DNA of 43,766 nt from NCBI GenBank assembly GCA_021775615.1, contig JAJFHL010000358.1, forward strand, positions 1 to 43,766, in the 5' to 3' direction. Below are positions 1 through 7,513 of this stretch, piece by piece. This DNA is from Hyphomicrobiales bacterium (GTDB lineage Bacteria > Pseudomonadota > Alphaproteobacteria > Rhizobiales > JAJFHB01). The notes under the pieces were generated by a model. The model saw only the letters and a program-made list of their open reading frames with translations. It did no database searches and was not told the DNA's origin. Within the stretch, counting starts at the first letter, position 1; every line of letters starts with the position of its first letter. The position numbers and the translations under genes are program-made.

Positions 1-2285
1 GAACGGTCCATCGAGCCCAGATGCACTGGCATGTGCGGGGCGTTGGCGATCAACTGGCCACCCTGGTCGAACACCGCGCAGGAAAAGTCGAGACGTTCCT
101 TGATGTTCACCGAGTAGGCGGTGTTTTCCAGCGTCACGCCCATTTGTTCGGCGATCGACATGAAGAGATTGTTGAAGATTTCGAGCATCACCGGATCGAC
201 CTTGGTGCCGATGGCGGCCTCGCGCACCGCCTCCCTGGTGCGCCTCAGGACCAGATGCCGCTTTGGCGTGATCTCGGCGGCCCACTCGTCCTCGACGATG
301 ACCGTGCCGTGCGGTTCGATGATGACCGCCGGGCCCTGAAGGGTCTGACCGGGATGCAGCTTCTTGCGGTCGTAAACCGGCACGTCGTGCCAGGCGTCGC
401 CGGAAAAGAAACGGGACTGGGTCATCGCTTCCGCGGCGCCGGAGACCACCGGTTCGTCAGCTTCGGAGGCCTTCGCGCCGCCACCCAGTGTTTCCACTTC
501 GAGCGCCTCGAAGACGATTTCCTTTTCCGGCGTGATGAAGCCGAACTGCTGTTTATGGGCTTCCTCAAAGTTTGTCTTGAGCGACAGGTGAGTGAGGGGG
601 GTGCCATCGACGCTGATGGCGGTGTCGGTGCCGGCGTAGCGCAGATGGGCGCGTGTGTTGGTCTTGGTGGTTCCCGGATCAATGCCCTGGGAGGTGAGTT
701 CGTCACGGTTTTCCAGGGCCAGCTCTTCCATGACCGGCCACCAGTTGGTGTCGTTTTCGAGCGTCATCGGCTCTTCGATGGCGCGCTGGCGGTTGGCGCG
801 AATGTCGGCCAGCCCCATGCCGTAGGCGGACAGAATGCCGGCCAGGGGATGGATCAAAATGGTCTTCATGCCGAGCGTGTCGGCGATCAGGCAGGCGTGC
901 TGGCCGCCGGCGCCGCCGAAGCAGGTGAGAGCGTATTGGGTGACGTCGTAGCCGCGCTGCACCGAGATCTTCTTGATGGCATTGGCCATGTTTTCGACTG
1001 CGATGGTGACGAAGCCTTCCGCCACCTGTTCGGGCGTGCGGCCATCGCCGATGTCGGCGGCGAGTTCGGCAAAAGCGTTGCGCACCGCGTCGGCGTCGAG
1101 GGGCTGGTCCTGACCGGAGCCGAAGATGGCGGGGAAGAAGTCGGCGTTGATCTTGCCGAGCATCAGGTTTGCATCGGTGACCGCGAGAGGGCCGCCGCGG
1201 CGGTAGCATTTGGGACCGGGATTGGCGCCGGCGGAATCCGGGCCGACGCGGAACCTCGATCCGTCGAAATGCAGGATCGATCCGCCGCCGGCGGCTACGG
1301 TGTGGATCCGCATCATCGGCGCACGCATGCGCACGCCGGCCACCGCGGTCTCGAAGGTGCGCTCAAGCTCGCCGGCATAATGGGAGACGTCGGTGGACGT
1401 GCCACCCATGTCAAAGCCGATCATCTTTTCGAATCCGGCCATCTCGGTGGTCTCGACCGCGCCTACGACCCCGCCGGCGGGGCCGGACAGAATGGCATCC
1501 TTGCCCTGGAACAGGTCGGCTGCGGTCAGGCCGCCGGAAGACTGCATGAACATGAGCTGCGGGGCATCGCCGTCGCCGCCGGAGAGTTCCGAGGAGACCT
1601 GCTCCACATAGCGCCTGAGAATCGGCGAGAGATACGCGTCAACCACCGTCGTGTCACCGCGGCCGATCAGCTTCATGAGCGGGCTCACTTCGTGGCTGAC
1701 CGACACCTGGGAGAAGCCGATGTCGCGGGCGATCGCGGCGACCTGCTTTTCGTGGTCGTGATAGCGGTAACCGTGCATGAAGACGATTGCGGTCGAGCGG
1801 ATGCCGGCTTCATAGGCGCGCTCAAGTCCATCGCGCGCAGTGTCGAGCTCCATCGGTGTGTCAATCGTTCCGTCCGCCATGACGCGTTCGCGCACTTCGA
1901 CGACACGCTCATAGAGGATTTCAGGTTTGACGATATGCCGGTCGAACAGGTTCGGGCGGGCCTGATAGCCGATTTCCAGCGCGTCGCGAAAACCTTCGGT
2001 GGTGACGAGGACCGTGCGGTCGCCGTTGCGCTCAAGCAGCGCATTGGTGGCAACGGTGGTGCCCATCTTCACCGTGTTGATATAGCCTTGCGGTATGGCC
2101 TCACCGGAGGGCACCTCGAGGAAGTCACGAATTCCCTGAATGGCTGCGTCCGGATAAACCTCCGGGTTCTCCGACAGGAGCTTGTGCGCGCGGATCCGCC
2201 CGGCGGGATCGCGGGCGACAATGTCGGTGAATGTGCCGCCACGGTCGATCCAGAAATCCCATCTGCCCGTCGTTGTGTCGTTCAT
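1..2285 (-). CDS. 5-oxoprolinase (fused HyuA-HyuB type), 5' part, runs off the window
   Basis: Likely ATP-dependent 5-oxoprolinase, opening 5-oxo-L-proline to L-glutamate in the cytoplasm. The reverse-strand translation starts [21 protein letters not shown], the hydantoinase/oxoprolinase N-terminal signature. An actin-like ATPase motif [11 protein letters not shown] and a nearby SGPAGG follow. The frame then continues from HyuA straight into the start of a HyuB domain ([20 protein letters not shown]), so this is the single-chain form; about 761 codons are visible and the rest lies beyond base 1. It is divergent from the regulator at 2415, with a palindrome in between. N-methylhydantoinase or acetone-carboxylase-like activity cannot be excluded, because those families share the fold. 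The family call is secure; the substrate is inferred. Confidence 0.88.
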   Translation of the reverse strand, partial: MNDTTTGRWDFWIDRGGTFTDIVARDPAGRIRAHKLLSENPEVYPDAAIQGIRDFLEVPSGEAIPQGYINTVKMGTTVATNALLERNGDRTVLVTTEGFRDALEIGYQARPNLFDRHIVKPEILYERVVEVRERVMADGTIDTPMELDTARDGLERAYEAGIRSTAIVFMHGYRYHDHEKQVAAIARDIGFSQVSVSHEVSPLMKLIGRGDTTVVDAYLSPILRRYVEQVSSELSGGDGDAPQLMFMQSSGGLTAADLFQGKDAILSGPAGGVVGAVETTEMAGFEKMIGFDMGGTSTDVSHYAGELERTFETAVAGVRMRAPMMRIHTVAAGGGSILHFDGSRFRVGPDSAGANPGPKCYRRGGPLAVTDANLMLGKINADFFPAIFGSGQDQPLDADAVRNAFAELAADIGDGRTPEQVAEGFVTIAVENMANAIKKISVQRGYDVTQYALTCFGGAGGQHACLIADTLGMKTILIHPLAGILSAYGMGLADIRANRQRAIEEPMTLENDTNWWPVMEELALENRDELTSQGIDPGTTKTNTRAHLRYAGTDTAISVDGTPLTHLSLKTNFEEAHKQQFGFITPEKEIVFEALEVETLGGGAKASEADEPVVSGAAEAMTQSRFFSGDAWHDVPVYDRKKLHPGQTLQGPAVIIEPHGTVIVEDEWAAEITPKRHLVLRRTREAVREAAIGTKVDPVMLEIFNNLFMSIAEQMGVTLENTAYSVNIKERLDFSCAVFDQGGQLIANAPHMPVHLGSMDR

Positions 2286-2358
2286 GACGCTGATCCTTCT
2301 TGCGCACACGCATAGCTCATTCTCCAGCGGTATGAAGCAGAGTTGCGGCCTTACGTCA

Positions 2359-2378
2359 ATAAATTATCGACAATTTAT
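2359..2378. promoter_or_regulatory. Candidate operator: perfect 7-bp inverted repeat, 6-bp spacer
   Basis: ATAAATT and AATTTAT are separated by ATCGAC in the 129-bp AT-rich gap between the divergent 5-oxoprolinase and MarR-like genes. It is the most symmetric sequence in the gap. A binding site for the adjacent winged-helix protein is the simple inference; no footprint is implied. Confidence 0.45.
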
Positions 2379-2414
2379 CCACATTATGCTTTTCTGCTGC
2401 CGTAAGGAGATCGC

Positions 2415-2936
2415 ATGACCAGCACCGCAAACGCCTCGACGCCCATCGTGTCCTCGGCGCATCTCGCCAGTTCCGGAATGCCCGAGCTGTCAGAAATGGA
2501 ATTTGCACTGACCATCGCCAACAATGCCTTCCAGCGCTGGATCGTGCGCGGGCTTGTGGCGGCGGGGGTTGAAGATGCCAGCCCGCTGGATGTGCTGGTG
2601 CTGCATGTGCTCTACCACCGCGCCAAGCCGAAGAAGCTTGCCGACATCTGCCTGATGCTCAATCTGGAAGACACTCACGTGGTCGCCTACGCCCTCAAGA
2701 AGCTTGAGAAAACGGGGCTCGTGGTTTCCAACCGCAAGGGCAAGGAGAAGTTCGCCGAGGTGACGGAGGAAGGCAGGGCCCTGTGTGAGCGTTATCGCGA
2801 GATCCGCGAGCAGTGCCTTTTAGCCTCGGTCGAGACGCTCAGTATCGATGCCAAGGACATCTCAAGGCTCGCCGGCCTGTTGCGGGCGATGTCGGGACTG
2901 TATGATCAGGCCGCACGCGCCGCGACGTCGCTCTAG
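2415..2936 (+). CDS. MarR-like winged-helix transcriptional regulator
   Basis: A 173-residue protein with a winged-helix DNA-binding region around residues 55-125: helices in ASPLDVLVLHVLYH and KKLADICLMLNLEDTHVVAYALKKLEKTGLV, then a wing VVSNRKGKEKFAEVTEEG. It resembles the predicted MarR-type regulators of alphaproteobacteria that carry an extended N-terminus. AAGGAG lies just upstream of the ATG. It is transcribed away from the 5-oxoprolinase gene and probably controls it, its own gene, or both, through the palindrome between them. Its TAG stop is the first three bases of a two-hairpin repeat. The ligand is unknown. Confidence 0.8.
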   Translation: MTSTANASTPIVSSAHLASSGMPELSEMEFALTIANNAFQRWIVRGLVAAGVEDASPLDVLVLHVLYHRAKPKKLADICLMLNLEDTHVVAYALKKLEKTGLVVSNRKGKEKFAEVTEEGRALCERYREIREQCLLASVETLSIDAKDISRLAGLLRAMSGLYDQAARAATSL

Positions 2937-3031
2937 GTCAACTGCGTTTAACTGGAAACTGTTAAATGCAGTTTGATCTATTTCAATAAGATCGAGCAGC
3001 TTGTCTGCGTCCCATAGGGCGCAGGCTGCTC
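2934..3031 (-). repeat. Two-hairpin repeat element, copy A
   Basis: Two stem-loops joined by a 13-nt linker. Hairpin 2 (2934-2980) pairs 2942-2952 with 2961-2971 (11 bp, one G-T) and has an outer stem 2934-2941/2972-2980 with one bulge. Hairpin 1 (2994-3031) pairs GAGCAGC with GCTGCTC and CTGCGTCC with GGGCGCAG around a CATA tetraloop. A second copy at 35598-35700, in the opposite orientation, has the same layout and the same linker length. Base differences between the copies keep the pairing. The element touches the TAG stop of the upstream gene (2934-2936) and that of the convergent downstream gene (3031-3033), so it probably also acts as a bidirectional terminator. Confidence 0.8.
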
Positions 3032-3384
3032 TAACTGCGGTTCAGCCAGGCGAGATATTGCCCTTTGTCTTTCACCGCCAGCTTGCGTTTCTTGGCTTCG
3101 TCGGTGCTCGCAAATCGTGTGGAGAGATTTGGCGACTCGGCCCAGACCAGTACATCGCGGAAGTCCTGCTTGGCCTCTTCGACTGTACGTTCGAGATCCG
3201 GGGTTCCGGCCTCATCGCAGAGCTTAAGGATGGCAAGTTGCACACGGCGGCGCTCTTGTTCATGCTGTTCAACGCCATATCTGTCGAGAATAGCGAGGAC
3301 GGATTGCGGATCGCGATCTGGAAAAACCGCTGCGATTTTCCCCAGCACATCGTCGAGGGTCGGCCTGCCAATGGCGGTGCTCAT
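3031..3384 (-). CDS. Small conserved-looking protein of unknown function
   Basis: A 117-residue, charged, apparently cytoplasmic protein starting MSTAIGRPTLDDVLGKIAAVF. I do not recognise a family. It has no membrane segment or signal peptide and looks mostly helical, with many Arg, Lys, Glu and Asp residues (EQHEQERRRVQLAILKL; DEAKKRKLAVKDKGQYLAWL). The ATG is preceded by a purine-rich AGAGCGGAAATC. The stop codon abuts copy A of the two-hairpin repeat, and the gene is convergent with the MarR-like gene. Coding is supported by an intact frame and a start facing the divergent META-domain gene; function is unknown. Confidence 0.6.
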   Translation of the reverse strand: MSTAIGRPTLDDVLGKIAAVFPDRDPQSVLAILDRYGVEQHEQERRRVQLAILKLCDEAGTPDLERTVEEAKQDFRDVLVWAESPNLSTRFASTDEAKKRKLAVKDKGQYLAWLNRS

Positions 3385-3455
3385 GATTTCCGCTCTTTCG
3401 TCAACACATGCCCGTCACCATCTTATAAGATTATTCGAATTGCCGGAGATGACAC

Positions 3456-3869
3456 GTGAAGACTGTCGCATATGCTCTTGCCGCCGCCATGGCAATGTCC
3501 ATGGCCGCAACCGAACTGGCAGCAAACGGTGCTGTCCCGCTGGCCGGGTCCGCATGGCGTCCGGCGCCGCTGTCGGGATTTGCCGGAACTGACGAACGCC
3601 CTGTCCAGGTGGAGTTCGAAACCGCCGACAAGGTGTCCGGCTTTGCCGGCTGCAACCGATTTTTCGGTGCCTTCAAACATGGCGGCGACAAGCTGACGCT
3701 CGGACCGCTGGCAACCACCCGAATGGCGTGCCCTGAAGATGTCATGGATCGCGAAACCCGGTTTTTGAAAATACTGGAGACGGCGAGACTGGTGGAAGTC
3801 ACGGAAAGCGAACTTCTGCTCAAGACCTGGGAAGGGGCGGTGCTGCTGAGGCTGACACCGCATCGTTGA
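3456..3869 (+). CDS. Exported META-domain (HslJ-like) protein
   Basis: A 137-residue protein with an N-terminal signal peptide (MKTVAYALAAAMAMSMAA, cleavage probably near residue 20-24) followed by a single META/HslJ domain. The domain shows the hallmark GFAGCNRFFGAF and the later TTRMACP segment. HslJ-type proteins are small envelope proteins linked to heat or novobiocin tolerance, but their biochemical role is not established. No lipobox is present, so it is probably periplasmic. It starts at GTG with GGAG seven bases upstream. The next gene begins within a few tens of bases, so the two may be cotranscribed. Confidence 0.8.
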   Translation: MKTVAYALAAAMAMSMAATELAANGAVPLAGSAWRPAPLSGFAGTDERPVQVEFETADKVSGFAGCNRFFGAFKHGGDKLTLGPLATTRMACPEDVMDRETRFLKILETARLVEVTESELLLKTWEGAVLLRLTPHR

Positions 3870-3888
3870 GGGTATGCAGGCTGGGAAC

Positions 3889-4434
3889 ATGAGTGAACAT
3901 CGCGACAACGCCCTTGTCATCCGCCGTGCCGAAGAAGCTGACGGTGCGGCCATCGCCGAGCTGTTCATTGTGGTCAACCGCGAACTGGCGCCGCCCCACC
4001 TGACGGATGAGTTCGAGAGCTATATCGAGCTCTCCCTGAAACAGGAAATCAGGCCGTTTCTCGACTATTACGACGCCGCCGTCGGCAACGGTCTGTGGGT
4101 GGTTCTCGCATCGGGCGAACTGGCCGGTATGTATGGATTGGAGCGGGTGTCGATCGACGATGTCGAATTGCGGCGCATGTATGTGGCGCCAAGCCACCGC
4201 CGCAAAGGCCTGGCTCGGACAATGCTGCACCATGCCGAGGCGCAGGCGGCCGACATGGGCTATCGCCGGATGGTGCTTTCCACGGCGGAAGTCCAGGAAG
4301 CCGCCATCGCGCTCTATGAGGCCGAGGGCTTCGGGTTCGTGCGGCGCGAAGAGGCGCAGGAGCGAACCAACAAGACGGTCGGCGGCGGCATTGTGCGGCT
4401 GCATTTTGAGAAGGATCTCCGGGCGCCGGAATGA
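3889..4434 (+). CDS. GNAT-family N-acetyltransferase
   Basis: About 181 residues, with a GNAT acyl-CoA-binding core in the second half: LRRMYVAPSHRRKGLARTMLHHAEAQAADMGY (motif A; the HRRKGLA loop binds pyrophosphate), then MVLSTAEVQEAAIALYEAEGF (motif B). It transfers an acetyl group from acetyl-CoA to an unidentified amine. I chose the ATG at 3889 (MSEHRDN); an in-frame ATG at 3874, nearly touching the upstream stop, would add five residues. It follows the META-domain gene by 19 bases. Family is clear, substrate unknown. Confidence 0.82.
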   Translation: MSEHRDNALVIRRAEEADGAAIAELFIVVNRELAPPHLTDEFESYIELSLKQEIRPFLDYYDAAVGNGLWVVLASGELAGMYGLERVSIDDVELRRMYVAPSHRRKGLARTMLHHAEAQAADMGYRRMVLSTAEVQEAAIALYEAEGFGFVRREEAQERTNKTVGGGIVRLHFEKDLRAPE

Positions 4435-4514
4435 CCGCCGCTAATCGCCTGTTTTGATGCTTCGAGTGAAACTTTTTGCGTTGCAATAATCAGACTTCGT
4501 GTATTGTCCCGCGC

Positions 4515-5246
4515 ATGTCGATTTGGGGAAAATTGGTCGGGGCTGCGGCCGGCATGGCGATCGGTGGGCCGATCGGTGCGCTGGTCGGTGCGCTCGCCGG
4601 CCACCTGACCTTCGACCGCAGTCGCGGGCAGGATAAATCCGAGCCCATCGAGCCGGAAGAGGACGTTGCCTTCACCATTGGCGTCATTGCCCTTGGCGCC
4701 AAAATGGCCAAGGCCGACGGGGTTGTCACCAAGGACGAGATCGACGCTTTCAAGGACGTCTTCGTCATTGCGCCGGAGGACATGTCTTCGGTTTCGAAGG
4801 TGTTCAACCTGGCGAAGCGCGATGTCGCCGGATACGACGCCTATGCACGGCAGCTCGCGAGCCTGTTCAAGGACAAACCCGAAGCGCTCGAAGATGTCCT
4901 GGACGGTCTTTTCCACATCGCCAAAGCCGACAACTTCGTGGAAGACACCGAGCTTGAATATCTCCGTTCGGTGGCCGACATTTTCGGGTTTTCCGATGAT
5001 GATTTTGCGCGCATACAGGCGCGGCACATGACACCGGAAAAGACCGATCCCTATGTGGTGCTGGGCATGGAGCGCACCGCCACCAACGATGAGATCAAAC
5101 GCGGTTACCGTCGCCTCGTGCGCGACAATCATCCCGACAAGCTGATTGCCCGCGGCGTGCCGGCCGAGGCGGTGGAGATCGCCAACCGAAAGGTTGCGGC
5201 TATCAACGCCGCCTACGATCAGATTGAAAAGGAGCGTGGCCTCTGA
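4515..5246 (+). CDS. TerB-like/DnaJ-domain (DjlA-type) co-chaperone
   Basis: A 243-residue protein. Residues 1-30 form a glycine-zipper hydrophobic segment (VGAAAGMAIGGPIGALVGAL) likely to sit in the membrane. Residues about 50-165 are TerB-like (FTIGVIALGAKMAKADGVVTK). The C-terminus is a J-domain with the intact HPD motif (RDNHPDKL), expected to stimulate DnaK's ATPase. This order matches DjlA. The ATG at 4515 is preferred over one at 4476 because homology begins at MSIWGKLVG. The stop overlaps the proposed start of the amidase, implying translational coupling. Confidence 0.88.
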   Translation: MSIWGKLVGAAAGMAIGGPIGALVGALAGHLTFDRSRGQDKSEPIEPEEDVAFTIGVIALGAKMAKADGVVTKDEIDAFKDVFVIAPEDMSSVSKVFNLAKRDVAGYDAYARQLASLFKDKPEALEDVLDGLFHIAKADNFVEDTELEYLRSVADIFGFSDDDFARIQARHMTPEKTDPYVVLGMERTATNDEIKRGYRRLVRDNHPDKLIARGVPAEAVEIANRKVAAINAAYDQIEKERGL

Positions 5247-5980
5247 GCGTCACGCACCGGGCGTCGCCAAATTTCAGCGAGCGCCGAGGCGCTCGCAAGC
5301 CCGACCTCCTGCTTCTCCACTACACCGGCATGGACACCGCTCAAGCGGCGGTGGACTGGCTGTGCAATCCGCACTCGGGTGTTTCCTGCCACTACTTGGT
5401 GGACGAAGCCGGAACCATTTTTCAGATGGTCGAAGAGGATGACCGCGCGTGGCACGCCGGCGCATCCTGCTGGGCTGGTGAAACGGATATCAACAGCTGT
5501 TCGATCGGGATCGAGATCCACAATTGCGGTCACTTCAAAGCGTACGCCGAGTTTCCCGATGCCCAGATGGCGGCGGTTGAAGGTCTGTGTCTTGACATTC
5601 TGTCACGCCACGACATCCCGCCGCGGCGGGTTCTGGCGCATTCCGACGTGGCGCCCGGGCGCAAGATCGACCCGGGCGAGAAATTTGACTGGGCACGCCT
5701 GCACAAAGCCGGCATCGGGCACTGGGTGGAGCCCGCACCTGTCGGGACCGACGTGGGGATGAGGTTCGGGGCCGAAGGCGAGGCGGTGCGTTCCCTGCAG
5801 TCCGCCCTTGCCGAATACGGCTACGGCATCGAGGCGACCGGGCGCTACGATGCCTTCACGCGAACCGTGGTTGCGGCGTTTCAGCTGCACTTCCGGCGGC
5901 GCCGTATCGATGGTGTTGCAGACAGCTCTACGCGCGAAACCCTGGAGAGGCTGCTTAGCGCCGTTTCGGCGGCGTCTTGA
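5243..5980 (+). CDS. N-acetylmuramoyl-L-alanine amidase with peptidoglycan-binding domain; probable CTG start
   Basis: Zinc amidase (Amidase_2, AmpD/AmiD type) that cleaves the bond between MurNAc and L-alanine in peptidoglycan or its fragments. Metal and catalytic motifs visible are LLLLHYTGM near the N-terminus and LAHSDVAPGRKIDPG; a C-terminal PG_binding_1 repeat follows (AVRSLQSALAEYGYGIEATG). The first in-frame ATG (5330) falls after the essential HYT histidine, so translation must begin upstream. The family-typical SPNFSERRGARKPD is encoded there. The only plausible in-frame start is CTG at 5243, overlapping the upstream TGA as CTGA, with AAGGAG at 5229-5234 (8-nt spacing). That gives 245 residues. 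No signal peptide is seen. Confidence 0.85.
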   Translation: MSVTHRASPNFSERRGARKPDLLLLHYTGMDTAQAAVDWLCNPHSGVSCHYLVDEAGTIFQMVEEDDRAWHAGASCWAGETDINSCSIGIEIHNCGHFKAYAEFPDAQMAAVEGLCLDILSRHDIPPRRVLAHSDVAPGRKIDPGEKFDWARLHKAGIGHWVEPAPVGTDVGMRFGAEGEAVRSLQSALAEYGYGIEATGRYDAFTRTVVAAFQLHFRRRRIDGVADSSTRETLERLLSAVSAAS

Positions 5981-7430
5981 GCTGGGTGATGATGCCGTCA
6001 AGAGGGGCTGCGTCAGCCTCGCCAAAGGCGCTCATTTGAAGCTGCATGTTCTTGATTGTCGTCTCACGCATCCAGGCTTCGCAGGTGACATCCATGAGCT
6101 GGGCAAGGCGTTCGTTGGCCTTCTCCCAGTTGCGTTGCGCGGTCGCCAGTTCAAGCAGGGTCGCTGCATGCCAGTAGCGCTCCATGCCATGTCTGGGCGG
6201 CGGCCTGCGGGTGACCGCGAACTCGACGATGAGTGCGAGGTCCTGCGCTCGTTTCAGATCTGCCGGTGCGCCGCGGACAAGACGCATCGTGACGGCGTTA
6301 ATGCCGGGATAACTGTCGCGCGGGTCGTCGCGAAATCCGTCCTCGTAGGCGTTTATGGCATTGTCGAGCAGGAGTTCGGCCAACGTCGGATCCTTCGCGG
6401 CCGTGGCCTCGTAACCGGTCTTGTGGATGCGTCCGAGTATCGAATAGGTCTCTGACGTCCAGTATTCCTGCGGGATCGCTTTCAGATTGTCGGCGGCGAC
6501 CCGGCGCAGCGCCATGGCCGGTTCATGGTTGCCGTCCCGGTCTTCTTCTTCGGAGATCCGGTTCAGCGCCAAGGCACCCTGTTCTATGGCCACCGGATTT
6601 TGCTGCAGCTCGATCGGCATGCGCGCAAACAGGTGTGCGATCTGGCGGTAGGCCTTGCGCTCCCTGTAGCCGAGATAAATTGCCAGCAATGCAGAATATC
6701 CACGATCCGGCAGGCGGTCATTGTCGATCAATTCGCGCTCGAGCAGTTGCATCTGGGCAATGGCTTCGCCGTCATCGCTAAGCTGCTCCAGAAGCGCGGC
6801 CACGCGGCGGCCGTACTCGCCGCCATCCGCCATGCTTTCGATGAACTGATCGACCTTGCGGTGTGGCAGGCCGCCGCCGCTCGGATCGGAGAGATTGACG
6901 AGGATGTTCTTCTCACTCATGCGCTCGTCTTCACCTTCAATCAGGGAGCGGCGCAGATCAAATTCGAGCTTGCGCTTCCAACGCTCAAACCGGGCACTGT
7001 CGGCGTTGGCCGCGTAGGAGATGATCTTCTCGGCGTAAACCCCGCCGGGCAGCAGACTTTCCTCTTCGGTTGCGCGCAGCAGAATGGTCCGGCCGATCGG
7101 CACTCCGAGCCTGACCCCGATGTCGATAGCGACAGCCGGCCCGGCCGCGGTCAGGTCGACAACCACCCGGTCGGCCATCAAAATGCGCTCGCGCATCAAC
7201 GGATCGGTATAGGCGCCGTCCGCTCCAATCGGAGCGGGCATGCAGTCAAAGCCAAGCGCTTCTATGGTGCTGACGACGGCGTGGCGCGCCCGATCGAGAT
7301 CGCTGGCATCGGCCGCCGGTTCGCTACGGGCATCGGTGACACCGTGACCGGCAAAAAAGCACACCCGGCGTTTGTTAACGGCATATTGGCTGGCATCCAC
7401 GAACTCGACGTCCCTCGGTTTTGCCGGCAT
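5955..7430 (-). CDS. TRAFs-binding-domain (DUF4071-like) protein with NDT/TIR-like N-terminus
   Basis: About 491 residues. Residues 20-120 look like a Rossmann-type nucleoside-deoxyribosyltransferase/TIR-like module: FFAGHGVTD, then RERILMADRVVVDLT and AIDIGVRLG. In relatives the last motif usually reads as a Y-E-L-G; here D103 replaces the acidic E. The remaining ~350 residues are helical, repeat-rich and TPR-like (AIEQGALALNRISEEEDRDG; AYEDGFRDDPRDSYPGINAV), as in the MAP3K TRAFs-binding family seen in bacteria. No membrane segment. The start at 7430 is uncertain: the frame is open further upstream without a good ribosome site. It overlaps the 3' end of the convergent amidase by 26 bases. 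The function is unknown; a signalling or defence role is only a guess. Confidence 0.62.
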   Translation of the reverse strand: MPAKPRDVEFVDASQYAVNKRRVCFFAGHGVTDARSEPAADASDLDRARHAVVSTIEALGFDCMPAPIGADGAYTDPLMRERILMADRVVVDLTAAGPAVAIDIGVRLGVPIGRTILLRATEEESLLPGGVYAEKIISYAANADSARFERWKRKLEFDLRRSLIEGEDERMSEKNILVNLSDPSGGGLPHRKVDQFIESMADGGEYGRRVAALLEQLSDDGEAIAQMQLLERELIDNDRLPDRGYSALLAIYLGYRERKAYRQIAHLFARMPIELQQNPVAIEQGALALNRISEEEDRDGNHEPAMALRRVAADNLKAIPQEYWTSETYSILGRIHKTGYEATAAKDPTLAELLLDNAINAYEDGFRDDPRDSYPGINAVTMRLVRGAPADLKRAQDLALIVEFAVTRRPPPRHGMERYWHAATLLELATAQRNWEKANERLAQLMDVTCEAWMRETTIKNMQLQMSAFGEADAAPLDGIITQLKTPPKRR

Positions 7431-7513
7431 GGCTGGATCCCGGAGGGGACGGCCGGCAAGAAGCTTCCGGGTTCCTTCGTACACGGGCCGGCGGTTTGCG
7501 GCAACAGGGCAGG

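Noticed and set aside
21-2315. A 764-codon open frame on the plus strand
   Set aside because: It is antisense to the 5-oxoprolinase gene, whose translation matches a known family throughout; the plus-strand product is rich in H, D, G and A and matches nothing.
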